This document shows, one piece after another, positions 44,391 through 53,373 of a DNA stretch of 64,000 bases (its first letter is position 1; each line of letters opens with the position of its first letter). Origin of the DNA: Rhizobium esperanzae (GTDB lineage Bacteria > Pseudomonadota > Alphaproteobacteria > Rhizobiales > Rhizobiaceae); NCBI RefSeq assembly GCF_014197615.1, contig NZ_JACIFY010000012.1, positions 1 through 64,000 of the forward strand, written 5' to 3'. A program made the translations under genes and the position numbers. Under the pieces are notes generated by a model. The model did not search any database. It was not told the origin of the DNA and saw nothing but the letters and a program-made list of their open reading frames with translations.

Positions 44391-45333
44391 ATTTCGCAAT
44401 CTCATCGCTGCGGTTCGTGGCGAAATCGGCAAGGTAGTGCAGGGGCAGGACGCCATTGTCGATCTCGTCCTGATTTCGATCTTTGCCGGCGGGCACTGCC
44501 TCGTCGAGGGTCCTCCCGGCACGGCCAAAACCCTGCTGGCCCGCTCGGTCTCCGCCGCCATGGCGCTGGACTATCGCCGCATCCAGTTCACGCCCGACCT
44601 GATGCCCGGCGATGTGCTGGGGGTCAATCTTTTCAACTTCCAGACAAATCAGTTCCACCTGACCAAGGGCCCGGTCTTTACCGACATCCTGCTCGCCGAT
44701 GAGATCAATCGCGCTCCGCCGAAGACGCAATCGGCTCTGCTGCAGGCGATGAACGAGCGGATGGTCACGCTTGACGGAGCCGATTATTCCCTGGGCTCGG
44801 ATTTCTTCGTGCTGGCGACGCAGAACCCGATCGAGCAACAGGGCACCTATCCCTTGCCGGAAGCACAGCTCGATCGCTTCCTGTTCAAGCTTGTCGTCGA
44901 TTTTCCCAGCCGCGACACCGAAATCGCCATCCTGTCCAGGCACGCCAGCCAGGCGCTGAAATCGGATCTGCGCAATGCCGGCATCCGTCCGCTCGTGACC
45001 AGCGCCGCGCTCGCCGAGGGACGCGCGCTGATCGATGCGATCCGTCTGGATGAGACGATCCTGACCTATATCGTCGATCTCGTGCGCGCCACCCGCTCCG
45101 ATGCCGATATTCTCTACGGCGCATCGACGCGCGCGGCAGATGCTCTTGCCTCGGCCGTGCGCGTGCGCGCAGCCTTCGAGGGCCGGGATTACGGCTTGCC
45201 GGACGATGTTCAGGCGTTGCTGGTGCCGGCATTGCGCCATCGCATCATTCTTTCGCCCTCGGCGGAAATCGATGGCCGCACGCCGGACGAGGTGTTGCGG
45301 AACATCATAAACCGCGTGGATGCGCCCCGTTAA
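44377..45333 (+). CDS. MoxR-family AAA+ ATPase
   Basis: A 318-residue AAA+ protein. Walker A is EGPPGTAKT (44-52), Walker B LLADEINRAPP, sensor 1 ATQNPIEQQGTYPLPEAQLDRFL (also MoxR-diagnostic), and the C-terminal lid holds the arginine finger region. MoxR proteins act as chaperones that load cofactors or activate a VWA/DUF58 partner. I prefer the TTG at 44377, nine bases after AGGGAG, over the TTG at 44371. It overlaps DUF4350 and is followed at once by DUF58, its typical partner. Confidence 0.95.
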   Translation: MDLGEFRNLIAAVRGEIGKVVQGQDAIVDLVLISIFAGGHCLVEGPPGTAKTLLARSVSAAMALDYRRIQFTPDLMPGDVLGVNLFNFQTNQFHLTKGPVFTDILLADEINRAPPKTQSALLQAMNERMVTLDGADYSLGSDFFVLATQNPIEQQGTYPLPEAQLDRFLFKLVVDFPSRDTEIAILSRHASQALKSDLRNAGIRPLVTSAALAEGRALIDAIRLDETILTYIVDLVRATRSDADILYGASTRAADALASAVRVRAAFEGRDYGLPDDVQALLVPALRHRIILSPSAEIDGRTPDEVLRNIINRVDAPR

Positions 45334-46653
45334 ATGCGGCCATCCCGGTATCTGATCGCGCTTGTTCTGATTTTGGCTGCGGTGACGGTCTTCGTCAGCG
45401 TCTGGTGGCGCGATATGGGCTATCCCCTGCTCGGCCTATGGGCGGGGCTTGCCGCATTGACGGCCGCCGATCTGGTGATGTCGATCGTGTCGAGCCGGAT
45501 GACGATCGAATTCGACCTGCCGCGGCAAGGCTTTGTCGGCCACACCGCAGCGTTGACGATCGGCATAAGCCCGCAAAAGGGCGCCTTGCCTCATAATATC
45601 GACATCCGCCTCGATCTCGCTCCCGAGCTGGTCGTCGGCGAAAGCCGATTGCCGGGCGCACCAGCCGACGCCGGCGAAAAACAGGCCAAGGCCGTTCTCG
45701 ATCTTCGCCTGACACGGCGCGGCCAATACGCGGTCCATGAGCTGTGGCTGAAATGGCCATCGCGGCTCAAGCTGCTCGACATCATCGCGCGCATGCCGGT
45801 CGGACAGGAGATCGCCGTTCTGCCCGACATATCGCCGGTGCTGTCAGGGGCGATCAAGACCCAGATTCTGCCGCTGGAGGCCGGCCAGAAGGATTTGCGC
45901 CTGCGTGGCGAGGGATCGGAATTCCATCAGCTGCGCGAATTTGCCAACGGCATGGATCCGCGCAGCATCGACTGGAAGCGGTCGGCGCGCATGCGCAGTC
46001 TCGTCGTGCGCGAGATGCGGGCCGAACGAAACCACCAGGTCATCCTGTGCGTCGATTCCGGACGGCTGATGGCCGAGCAGCTTGGCGGCTTCACCAAGCT
46101 CGACCGCGCCATCAATGCGGCGCTCGCCATGTGCTGGGGGGCAGGGCTCGCCGGCGATCTCGTCGGCTTCTACAGCTTCGACAGCCGTCCGCGCCTGTTC
46201 GTGCCGGCCCTGCCGGGGCGATCGGCCTTTCCCAGATTGCAGACGGTTTGCGCCGGGCTGCGTTATGAAACCCAGGAAAGCAATCATACGCTGGGACTGA
46301 CGCATTTGTCGGGACGCCTGAAGCGGCGTTCGCTGATCGTGATATTCTCCGATTTCGTCGACAGCATCACGGCAGAGCTGATGATCGAGAATATACAGGT
46401 GCTCGCCCGGCATCATTTCATCGTCTATGTCGCCTTGCGCGATCCCATGCTGCAGAAGCTTGTCGAACCCGAGGAGATCAGCATGGACGCCGTCGCCCGC
46501 TCCGTCGCGGCGCGCCAGATCCTGCAGGAGAGGCGGGCCGTCATGGAAAAGCTCGGGCGCCTCGGCGTGCTTTGCCTCGACAGCACCCCGGAGGCGCTGA
46601 CCTCGGATCTCATTGCGCGCTACATCGAAATCAAATCCCGTGAGATGATATGA
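45334..46653 (+). CDS. DUF58 (VWA-like) protein, partner of MoxR
   Basis: A 439-residue protein with two N-terminal membrane helices (LIALVLILAAVTVFVSVWW and the next) and a cytoplasmic DUF58 domain; LRGEGSEFHQLREFANGMDPRSIDWKRSAR is the family signature, and VILCVDSGRLMAEQ resembles a MIDAS-like strand. Starts immediately after the MoxR stop. It is the usual MoxR target: a membrane-held VWA-like adaptor. Confidence 0.92.
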   Translation: MRPSRYLIALVLILAAVTVFVSVWWRDMGYPLLGLWAGLAALTAADLVMSIVSSRMTIEFDLPRQGFVGHTAALTIGISPQKGALPHNIDIRLDLAPELVVGESRLPGAPADAGEKQAKAVLDLRLTRRGQYAVHELWLKWPSRLKLLDIIARMPVGQEIAVLPDISPVLSGAIKTQILPLEAGQKDLRLRGEGSEFHQLREFANGMDPRSIDWKRSARMRSLVVREMRAERNHQVILCVDSGRLMAEQLGGFTKLDRAINAALAMCWGAGLAGDLVGFYSFDSRPRLFVPALPGRSAFPRLQTVCAGLRYETQESNHTLGLTHLSGRLKRRSLIVIFSDFVDSITAELMIENIQVLARHHFIVYVALRDPMLQKLVEPEEISMDAVARSVAARQILQERRAVMEKLGRLGVLCLDSTPEALTSDLIARYIEIKSREMI

Positions 46654-47729
46654 TGGATATCGGTATCGATGGCAGGATAGACAGGCCCCCGACGGCGGAA
46701 ACAGGCGCCGGCCAGACCGATATGCTTCGCTCGGCGCGCTTCCGGGTGGAGCGCGAGGCACATTGGCGTCAACTGGACGAGTTGGTGACGCGCGCTGAAA
46801 AAGGCGGCGTAGCCGCGCTCGGTTATGATGAAGTCCGCAATCTGGCCGCCGGCTACAGGCAGGCGATGAATTCGCTGAGCGTCGCGCGCGACATCTCGCT
46901 CGACCGTGCCCTGATCGCCTATCTGGAAAGTCTCTGCGCCCGGGCCTATCTGGTCGTCTACGCGCCGCAGGAAAGCCTGGGCGGCCTTGCGACCCGTTTG
47001 CTGCTGCATGGCATTCCGCAGGCGGTGCGCCGATCGGCCCTGCCGCTGTTCATCGGCTTCCTCGCCCTCATTCTGGGGGCCGTCGCCGGATACAGGCTCT
47101 ACCAAAACGACCCGGGCTGGTTCTACACCTTCGTGCCTCCGGAGATGGCCGATCAGCGCACGCCCGACGCATCGACCGACTATCTCCGCTCGACGATCTA
47201 TGGCGACGAACGGCATGACAGCGACCGGCTGGCGGCATTTTCTACCTTTCTGTTTTCCCACAACACCAGCATCGTCGTCCTGATTTTCACGCTCGGTGTT
47301 TTCGTATCGCTGCCGAGCTTCGTTCTGACCTTCTACAATGGTCTGATCCTCGGCGCGTTCTTTGCGATGTTTGCGCGCAGGGGGCTGGGTTACGACGTGT
47401 TCGCCTGGCTCTCGATTCACGGCGTGACGGAGCTTGCGGCCATCGCCATTGCGTGCGCCGGCGGTGCGAGGCTCGGACTTGCCGTTCTTCTGCCGGGCGC
47501 GCGAACGCGAAAGGAAGCGTTGCGCCATCAGGGGCATGATGCCGTCAAGCTCGCGATCCTCGCGGCACTGATGCTTGTCGTGGCAGCCTTGATCGAGGGA
47601 TTTTTGCGTCAGCTGATCCAGGAGCCGGTCTGGCGCCTCACCATCGGCTGGGGAATGGGTCTCTTTTGGATATGCTGGCTGCTGCTCGGCGGCCGCGACA
47701 GCAATATTTCGCGTGAGCCCGCGCGATGA
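46650..47729 (+). CDS. SpoIIM-family membrane protein
   Basis: A 359-residue protein: a cytoplasmic head (residues 1-130), then about five membrane helices with the family block FLFSHNTSIVVLIFTLGVFVSLPSFVLTFYNGLILGAF and a further HGVTELAAIAIACAGG block. Called stage II sporulation M from a B. subtilis member; in non-sporulating bacteria it occurs with RDD and MoxR genes. Start overlaps the DUF58 stop by four bases. Function unknown. Confidence 0.88.
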   Translation: MMDIGIDGRIDRPPTAETGAGQTDMLRSARFRVEREAHWRQLDELVTRAEKGGVAALGYDEVRNLAAGYRQAMNSLSVARDISLDRALIAYLESLCARAYLVVYAPQESLGGLATRLLLHGIPQAVRRSALPLFIGFLALILGAVAGYRLYQNDPGWFYTFVPPEMADQRTPDASTDYLRSTIYGDERHDSDRLAAFSTFLFSHNTSIVVLIFTLGVFVSLPSFVLTFYNGLILGAFFAMFARRGLGYDVFAWLSIHGVTELAAIAIACAGGARLGLAVLLPGARTRKEALRHQGHDAVKLAILAALMLVVAALIEGFLRQLIQEPVWRLTIGWGMGLFWICWLLLGGRDSNISREPAR

Positions 47730-48625
47730 ACCAGCCAGTGACGGACGGCAAACGCGTCGAACAGTTCATCCCGCCGGAGGGCGTTCCGATCAGTTTCGCG
47801 ATCGGCTCACTCGGAACCCGTTTCGGTGCGCAATTCCTCGACATGCTCTTCACTACTCTGCTCATCTTCGTCTGTGCGTTCGTTATCGGCTTCACAGGGC
47901 TCCTGCCTCCGAGTGCCGAGACGATGCTGGTCATCCTGCTGGGTTTTCTGGTGCGGACCCCCTATTACATTCTCTCGGAGCTCATCTGGAACGGCCGCAC
48001 GCTCGGGAAAAAGATAACCGGCATCCGCGTCATCAACGTCAATGGACGGAGGCTGACACCACACCAGGTGACTGCGCGCAACCTGATGAAAGAGGTGGAG
48101 ATCTTCGCTCCCATAAGCCTTCTGGCGTCGGTAGAATATCAATCGGCGTGGGAAAACGGTTTGACGGGCGCCTGGCTTCTGGTGGTCGTGATCGTTCCCT
48201 TGGCCAACCGACGCCGGCAACGGATCGGCGACATCATCGCCGGCACCCTGGTGGTCGACAATCCGCGTTCCGTGCTGCTCTCCGACCTCGCACTGCCTGC
48301 GTTCGCCGCCGCATCGTCGCAGGCGGAATTCGAATTTCTGCCGGAACATCTCGATGTCTACGGCAAATATGAGCTGCAGACGCTGGAGGACGTGCTTCGC
48401 GACTCGACGAAGACGTCCAACCACAAGGAGATCGAACAGATCGTGCGCACCATCACCCGGCGGATCCGCTATTCGGACGCCGTGAAATCAGGCCAGGAGC
48501 TGATTTTCCTCAACGAGTTCTACCGCGCCCAGCGCGAGCATCTGGAGAGCTTGAAGCTGTTCGGCACGTTGCGGGAGAACAAATATCATGAGCATGCGCG
48601 AGCAGAGGCGAAGAGGCTTGTTTGA
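47726..48625 (+). CDS. RDD-family membrane protein
   Basis: A 299-residue protein. RFGAQFLDMLF has the Arg and Asp of the RDD motif in the first membrane helix, and NGRTLGKKITGIRVINVNGRRLTPHQVTARNL is the family's loop. About four membrane segments fill residues 30-160; the C-terminal 120 residues are cytoplasmic and polar. RDD proteins are suspected ion transport or envelope factors. The start shares ATGA with the stop of SpoIIM. Last gene of the MoxR operon. Confidence 0.9.
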   Translation: MNQPVTDGKRVEQFIPPEGVPISFAIGSLGTRFGAQFLDMLFTTLLIFVCAFVIGFTGLLPPSAETMLVILLGFLVRTPYYILSELIWNGRTLGKKITGIRVINVNGRRLTPHQVTARNLMKEVEIFAPISLLASVEYQSAWENGLTGAWLLVVVIVPLANRRRQRIGDIIAGTLVVDNPRSVLLSDLALPAFAAASSQAEFEFLPEHLDVYGKYELQTLEDVLRDSTKTSNHKEIEQIVRTITRRIRYSDAVKSGQELIFLNEFYRAQREHLESLKLFGTLRENKYHEHARAEAKRLV

Positions 48626-48742
48626 GGGGCGCGGGGCCGCATATTGAACACCGTCACCTCTTAACCGGCAGGGCGAATGCCGCGCCCGATTGAAATCTGC
48701 GAAGTTGTGGTGCGCTCAGAGATTCTAATTAGGGGTAGTATA

Positions 48743-49069
48743 ATGAAGCTGCATATTTTAGGCGCTCTCGCGTTTGTTTTTGCTACGGCGGGTCATGTTC
48801 AGGCTGACGATCGCAAAACCGCAGCGGCATTCTATTTTCACAGTGTTACGAAATCGGCATGCGGCTTCAACATGACGGCAGAATCGGCAGAAAAAGCTGC
48901 CGCCACTCTTGGAATGAGTGATTTTGCCGACCCATTTTTTCCGGCGGTGGCAGCAGTGTGCACTGAGGTGAAAAAGGGAAATAAAAGCAAGGTTATCGAG
49001 ATCCAAGTTCCCGACAACCACAAGGTGATGCGGAAAGTCATCCTTGAGAAAGCCAAGTGGTGGCAATGA
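48743..49069 (+). CDS. Small secreted protein of unknown function
   Basis: A 108-residue protein with a clear signal peptide (LHILGALAFVFATAGHVQADD, cleavage after VQA). The mature part of about 87 residues has two cysteines (SACGF, AVCTEV) that may pair, and a basic end. The ATG at 48743 follows AGGGG. I do not recognise a family. It lies 117 bases after the RDD gene, with its own leader, so it may or may not belong to that operon. Likely periplasmic. Confidence 0.7.
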   Translation: MKLHILGALAFVFATAGHVQADDRKTAAAFYFHSVTKSACGFNMTAESAEKAAATLGMSDFADPFFPAVAAVCTEVKKGNKSKVIEIQVPDNHKVMRKVILEKAKWWQ

Positions 49070-49149
49070 TGGGGCGGCGAGGTTTGGCGGAGATGACAAA
49101 GAAGATGACAACTCGCCATATGCCGGATCACCAAGCAAGCGACCGGTGC

Positions 49150-49275
49150 CAGCGAGACGCGGCCGGAAGGCAGCGCCCGCATAGACCGGTAGGCGCCGGA
49201 TCGATCGAGTTAGGCAAGGATTTCGGACATTGGCGGATAGCGCTGCTCTTGCCGTGATTGTTGAGATTGAGGAAT
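49150..49275 (-). pseudogene. Decayed FkbM-type methyltransferase gene fragment
   Basis: On the minus strand, 49231-49274 encodes FLNLNNHGKSSAIR, which is identical to residues in the intact FkbM gene at 52495-53373; the DNA agrees in 41 of 44 bases (partner 52838-52881). Further pieces follow in order but in shifted frames with deletions: MSEILA, SIDPA, then YRSMRALPSGRVSL against intact SEILA, AIDPA, CRSMQPLLARRVPL. It is a broken relic, placed 30 bases past the stop of the Cache cyclase, just as the intact FkbM gene follows the ferredoxin cyclase. Gene order thus repeats. Confidence 0.75.
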
Positions 49276-49304
49276 TTCGCCTTCCCCGAAAATCGCGCCA
49301 AATT

Positions 49305-51218
49305 TTATTTGCCGCTCTCCCCAACAAGCTCCCATAGATCGACCTTCTCAGCCCGCCCCTTGACCTGCACCAGACCCAGCGGCCGACACTCGAAGCGATC
49401 GCCAACGGCGTCATGGATGGCGGCACTGACCAGGATCGAGGTGTCGTATTCCTTGTTCAATCCTTCCAGCCGTGAGGCGACGTTGATCGTGTCGCCCATG
49501 GCCGTGTATTGCTGCCGCGAAATCGCGCCGAAGCTGCCGACGACCGCCGGGCCGGTGTGCAATCCAAATCGCGTGACCAGCGCGGGACGGCGGTTCTTGC
49601 CGTTTTCCGCGTTCAGGCCGTCGATCGCCGCTTTCATGGCAAGGGCGCATCGACAGCCGTTTTCGGCATGCCTTACATCCGGGACAGGGGCGTTCCACAT
49701 GACGAAAATGGAGTCGCCGAGATATTGGACGACTGTCCCGCCATGGCTCTCGGCGATGGTGTTCAGCAGTTCGAAATAGGCCGACAGCGTATCGACCACA
49801 TCTTCGGGCGAGTTGAGCTCGGATATGGTCGTGAAGTCTCTGATATCGGTGAACAGCACGCTCACATCCTGCCGCTTCGCCTTGACGACCGCTCGCCCTT
49901 CCGGGCTGACGATCCGCCGAACCACTTCACGCGGGACATAGAGGGCGAACTGGCCGATGGCGTGACGGCTTGCCGAGAGCGCGCTCGCCAACGTGTTGAT
50001 CTCGCTGATCCACGAATGCGACAGGGTTTTCTCGCCGACATCGAGATCGCCGATCCTGCGCGCCTCGTCGGCGAGCCGATAGAGAGAGCGGCTGACCATA
50101 CGCGAGAGAACCACCGATGCAGCCACACCGGCAAGCACGAAGGCGCCGGCCATCAGGAGATTGCGCACGAGCAGCCGGTTGGCCTCAGCCACAAGGTCTT
50201 CCAGCGGCACGACGATTGCGGCGGTGCTTCCCTTAAACAGACCGGATATGCTGACCGGAGCGATCTGCACGAGATAGCTTTCCCCATCGAGATCGAGCCG
50301 TGCCACGCCGCCGTTTGCAAAGGCGGGATCCCGCCGCAGCCTGACGACAGTTTCAACACTGGTGTCGAAACCGTTTGTCGTCATGACGAAGGCGCCGGAT
50401 GTTCTCGACCATATTGCGATGATCCTGCTCATGATATCGGGGTCGGAATGGGCAACGAGCTGACCGCCGCCATCGATGATGTAGGCGCGGGCATGCGGCG
50501 AAATCCCCCGCGCATCCAGCAGGCGGCTGATGGTCTGCAGGTGAATGTTGATGCCGACGACCACCCGGCCGTCGCCCTTCATCGGCGCCGCGATCGTCAG
50601 CGTCGGAACCTTGAGCGTTCCGGTCACATAGGGTCCGACGGAGACCGGAACCCCGTCCTGAACGGCGGATTGATACCAGGGGCGTTGCCGCGGATCGAAG
50701 GACACATCTTCGATGTCCCGCTCGCCGATCGGTCTTGCCTTGCTGTCGAGAAAGCGGAGCGTCGACAGGACGTCCGCGCTTTGCCGCTCCGCGATCGTTC
50801 TGATCGCGAAGGCCGCCTCGTCAGGCGCCGCGAGGGTCTGGCGAACATCCCTCCTTGCGGCATTGATGACCTGCAGGTACGAGCCGTCGGGATATCCGGT
50901 ATAGATGCTCGTCGCTTCGGGGACGTTTCTCAGGACTTCCAGAAACACTTCCTGTTTCGCAGTCATATCCTCAGGCGGCGGGGAGGCGAGCTGCGGCAGG
51001 GTCGATGCCAGCGCGATCGCCTCGGTGCCTCCCTGCAGCGTGCTGCGATATCCCTCGATCAGCCGCAGGCTCATCCCGCGCATCTGCTGCACGCCGGAAT
51101 TCACCGCGGCATCGCTTCCCTGCCTGAATGCCATCCAGATGATCGGCATCGACGTGCAGAGCAGCGATGCGACGACCAGGACGCCGAGATGCACTCTAAG
51201 CGGTTTGGACCAGCGCAC
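49305..51218 (-). CDS. Membrane-bound adenylate/guanylate cyclase with extracellular Cache-like sensor
   Basis: A 637-residue sensor cyclase. One membrane helix near residues 8-28 and a second near 360-380 bracket a periplasmic dCache-like domain (FDPRQRPWYQSAVQDG is the ligand-domain mark); a HAMP-like linker precedes the cyclase (about 440-637). The catalytic blocks are intact: LFTDIRDFTTI, YLGDSIFVMW, MGDTINVASRL. I chose the GTG at 51218, eight bases after GAGGGA; an upstream GTG at 51479 opens a poor-quality extension that overlaps the promoter of the divergent gene. The signal bound outside is unknown. Confidence 0.88.
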   Translation of the reverse strand: MRWSKPLRVHLGVLVVASLLCTSMPIIWMAFRQGSDAAVNSGVQQMRGMSLRLIEGYRSTLQGGTEAIALASTLPQLASPPPEDMTAKQEVFLEVLRNVPEATSIYTGYPDGSYLQVINAARRDVRQTLAAPDEAAFAIRTIAERQSADVLSTLRFLDSKARPIGERDIEDVSFDPRQRPWYQSAVQDGVPVSVGPYVTGTLKVPTLTIAAPMKGDGRVVVGINIHLQTISRLLDARGISPHARAYIIDGGGQLVAHSDPDIMSRIIAIWSRTSGAFVMTTNGFDTSVETVVRLRRDPAFANGGVARLDLDGESYLVQIAPVSISGLFKGSTAAIVVPLEDLVAEANRLLVRNLLMAGAFVLAGVAASVVLSRMVSRSLYRLADEARRIGDLDVGEKTLSHSWISEINTLASALSASRHAIGQFALYVPREVVRRIVSPEGRAVVKAKRQDVSVLFTDIRDFTTISELNSPEDVVDTLSAYFELLNTIAESHGGTVVQYLGDSIFVMWNAPVPDVRHAENGCRCALAMKAAIDGLNAENGKNRRPALVTRFGLHTGPAVVGSFGAISRQQYTAMGDTINVASRLEGLNKEYDTSILVSAAIHDAVGDRFECRPLGLVQVKGRAEKVDLWELVGESGK

Positions 51219-51502
51219 GAGATTTCCCTCGAAATGCGGACACCTCTCAGCGCAGCTGTCGCCCCAAAGCTCCTCTAACCATGCATGAAGAGCGTCCCCA
51301 ATGACGGCAGCTAACCGCTTTTTTCGGGCTTGCACAAGATCTGGCCTATCGCCGGCGGTGCAATAAGCCAGGCCCTCCTCCTCCAATTGGTTCTCGCGAA
51401 TATTGACGGCAGACGTGGAGGTCCGGGGCGCACGCCAAGCTGGCCGGCAGGGGCGCTCGGGTATATAATTATCGGTCACCGTGTTGGCGGAGGGAGAGCC
51501 GG

Positions 51503-52414
51503 ATGCGTGAACTGATCGGAAGCGCGCTCATCTATTTGAGTGCTCTCACAGCCGGCCAATGCGCTCCACTTCACGAGGCGGTCAAGAGCGGCGACCTGAC
51601 AGCCATCGCGGCGGCCCTCGATGCCGGCGCCGACATCGAGGAGCAGGAGAAAGGGATCACGCCGCTCTTCCTGGCGGTTCGCAGCGGTCATCCCGAAGCC
51701 GTGGAATTGCTGATCGAGCGCGGGGCCGGCGTGAACAACCCCTCGGCGCTCGGCCTGCCGCTTACCGGCGCCGTTCTGCAGAATTCCGCCGACCTCATGG
51801 GACTATTGTTGGCGCACGGCGCCGACCCGAACGCCGCATCGAGGGGCGAGCGCATGCTGCATTTCGCGGTCGCGAACGGCTGTCTCGACTGCGTCAAGGT
51901 GCTCGTCGAAGCCGGCGCCGACGTCAACGCCGTCTGGACCCGGGGTGATCCCGCCCGTCTGCCGGCCATTATCACGCCCTATCACCTTGCCAGGCACAAT
52001 GATCAGGCCGAGATCGCCGCCTACCTGCTGGCGCATGGCGTTACCATTCTGAAACCCGAGCCGATTGCCGCGAAGCTGGCAAAGGGCGACCCGGCCAAAG
52101 GCGCGGCCTTCTTTGCCCCCAACTGCTCCTCCTGCCATGCTACCCGCGCCCAGGGTGGACCCACCCGGGGGCCGAACTTGTGGAACGTCGTCGGACGCGA
52201 CAAGGCCTCGACCAAGTTTGGCGGCTACTCCAAAACCCTGTCGGCCTGGGAGGGGTCCTGGACCTATGAGGATCTCAATATCTTTCTTGCCGGTCCGACA
52301 CTGACGACACCTGGCGTCGACATGGAAATCCGCGCCGCGCCGGATGAAGCCGACCGGCTTGACGTGATCGCCTATCTCAGAACGCTCGCCGACACGCCGG
52401 CTCCGCTGCCTTGA
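51503..52414 (+). CDS. Ankyrin-repeat protein fused to cytochrome c
   Basis: A 303-residue fusion. A weak signal-like start is followed by four to five ankyrin repeats (residues 22-180; e.g. TPLFLAVRSGHPEAVELLIERGA). Residues 190-300 form a class I cytochrome c: heme site CSSCH (Cys208, Cys211, His212), GPNLWNVVGR and the distal Met274 in PGVDMEI. A c-type heme needs export to the periplasm, so the whole protein should sit there. The ankyrin part could dock a partner for electron transfer. Divergent from the Cache cyclase, with a promoter-like GTATATAAT in between. No oxidase gene is adjacent. Confidence 0.88.
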   Translation: MRELIGSALIYLSALTAGQCAPLHEAVKSGDLTAIAAALDAGADIEEQEKGITPLFLAVRSGHPEAVELLIERGAGVNNPSALGLPLTGAVLQNSADLMGLLLAHGADPNAASRGERMLHFAVANGCLDCVKVLVEAGADVNAVWTRGDPARLPAIITPYHLARHNDQAEIAAYLLAHGVTILKPEPIAAKLAKGDPAKGAAFFAPNCSSCHATRAQGGPTRGPNLWNVVGRDKASTKFGGYSKTLSAWEGSWTYEDLNIFLAGPTLTTPGVDMEIRAAPDEADRLDVIAYLRTLADTPAPLP

Positions 52415-52494
52415 GGAGCCGGCGCGCGATGCTCGAGACTTGAGAAGGCGTGCCGCACGGCACGGCGTCAACGATCAGCTGTCAGGATGTAAGC

Positions 52495-53373
52495 CTACGG
52501 CAAAAACAGCACATTATACTGGTCAAACTCGCCCGGCAGATCCCGTACCTTCATCTCCACCTCGCGGTCCTCGAACAGCACGAGGCAATCCTCGTAAAAC
52601 CCCGACAGCATCGACATGAAGGCCTTCGTGCCCTCGGCGCCGTAGAACAGCGGCGTGAATTCCATATGCAGCGGCACGCGGCGGGCAAGCAGCGGCTGCA
52701 TCGAGCGGCAGGCGACCGGCTCGTAACCTTCGATATCCATCCACACCAGGCCGATCGCGGCGGGGTCGATCGCAAGGCCGGCGAGGATCTCGGAGACCGG
52801 CTTTACCGGCACGCTGATCTTCCTGTCGGTCGGGCTCTGGCGGATGGCGCTGCTCTTGCCGTGATTGTTGAGGTTGAGAAAAAAGTCGATCTCACCGGCG
52901 TGCTCGCCGGCAGCGCAATTGATAAGTCGGACCTTTTCCTCCAGCCGGTTCTGGCGGATGTTGCGTTCAAGCAGCGGGAAATTGCGCGGGTCGGGCTCGA
53001 TGCTGACGATGTGGGCATAGGTGCCGCTCAAGGCGAAATAGACGGTCTGGGTGCCGATATTGCCGCCGATTTCCAGCAGTGTGGCATCCTTTCGCAGCAG
53101 CCCGCGCTCGCGCAGGATGGCGATCAGCCGGTCGACGGCGTCGCGCTCGAAATGGCCCTTCCGGAAGACCTTGCGGCCGATATAATCGCCGGGCGAGAAG
53201 GTCATCAGATGGTCGCCGGCGTCGACCGTCATCGAGGTGACGCGCGGGCCGATATTCTCGATCAGTAGCCGGCGGCCGAAGCGGGTGTCGAAGAAGCGCG
53301 AGACGGCTCGATTGCGCGCCTTGCGCAGGCGGCGGCTCCAATATCTGGCGGTGAGCCAGGGTTTGCCGGGCAT
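52495..53373 (-). CDS. FkbM-family methyltransferase
   Basis: A 292-residue methyltransferase of the FkbM type. LEIGGNIGTQTVYFALSG holds the SAM-binding glycines, HIVSIEPDPRNFPLLERNIRQN is the second strand, and VWMDIEGYEPVACRSM the family's active-site region. It probably methylates a hydroxyl of a sugar or lipid. The ATG shares one base with the stop of the ferredoxin cyclase (TGATG), so the two are cotranscribed. A decayed copy of part of this gene is at 49150-49275. Confidence 0.9.
   Translation of the reverse strand: MPGKPWLTARYWSRRLRKARNRAVSRFFDTRFGRRLLIENIGPRVTSMTVDAGDHLMTFSPGDYIGRKVFRKGHFERDAVDRLIAILRERGLLRKDATLLEIGGNIGTQTVYFALSGTYAHIVSIEPDPRNFPLLERNIRQNRLEEKVRLINCAAGEHAGEIDFFLNLNNHGKSSAIRQSPTDRKISVPVKPVSEILAGLAIDPAAIGLVWMDIEGYEPVACRSMQPLLARRVPLHMEFTPLFYGAEGTKAFMSMLSGFYEDCLVLFEDREVEMKVRDLPGEFDQYNVLFLP

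Noticed and set aside
51219..51479. 87-residue N-terminal extension of the Cache cyclase from a GTG at 51479
   Set aside because: It has no ribosome site, poor coding character and overlaps the likely promoter of the divergent gene; a GTG at 51218 has GAGGGA at good spacing.
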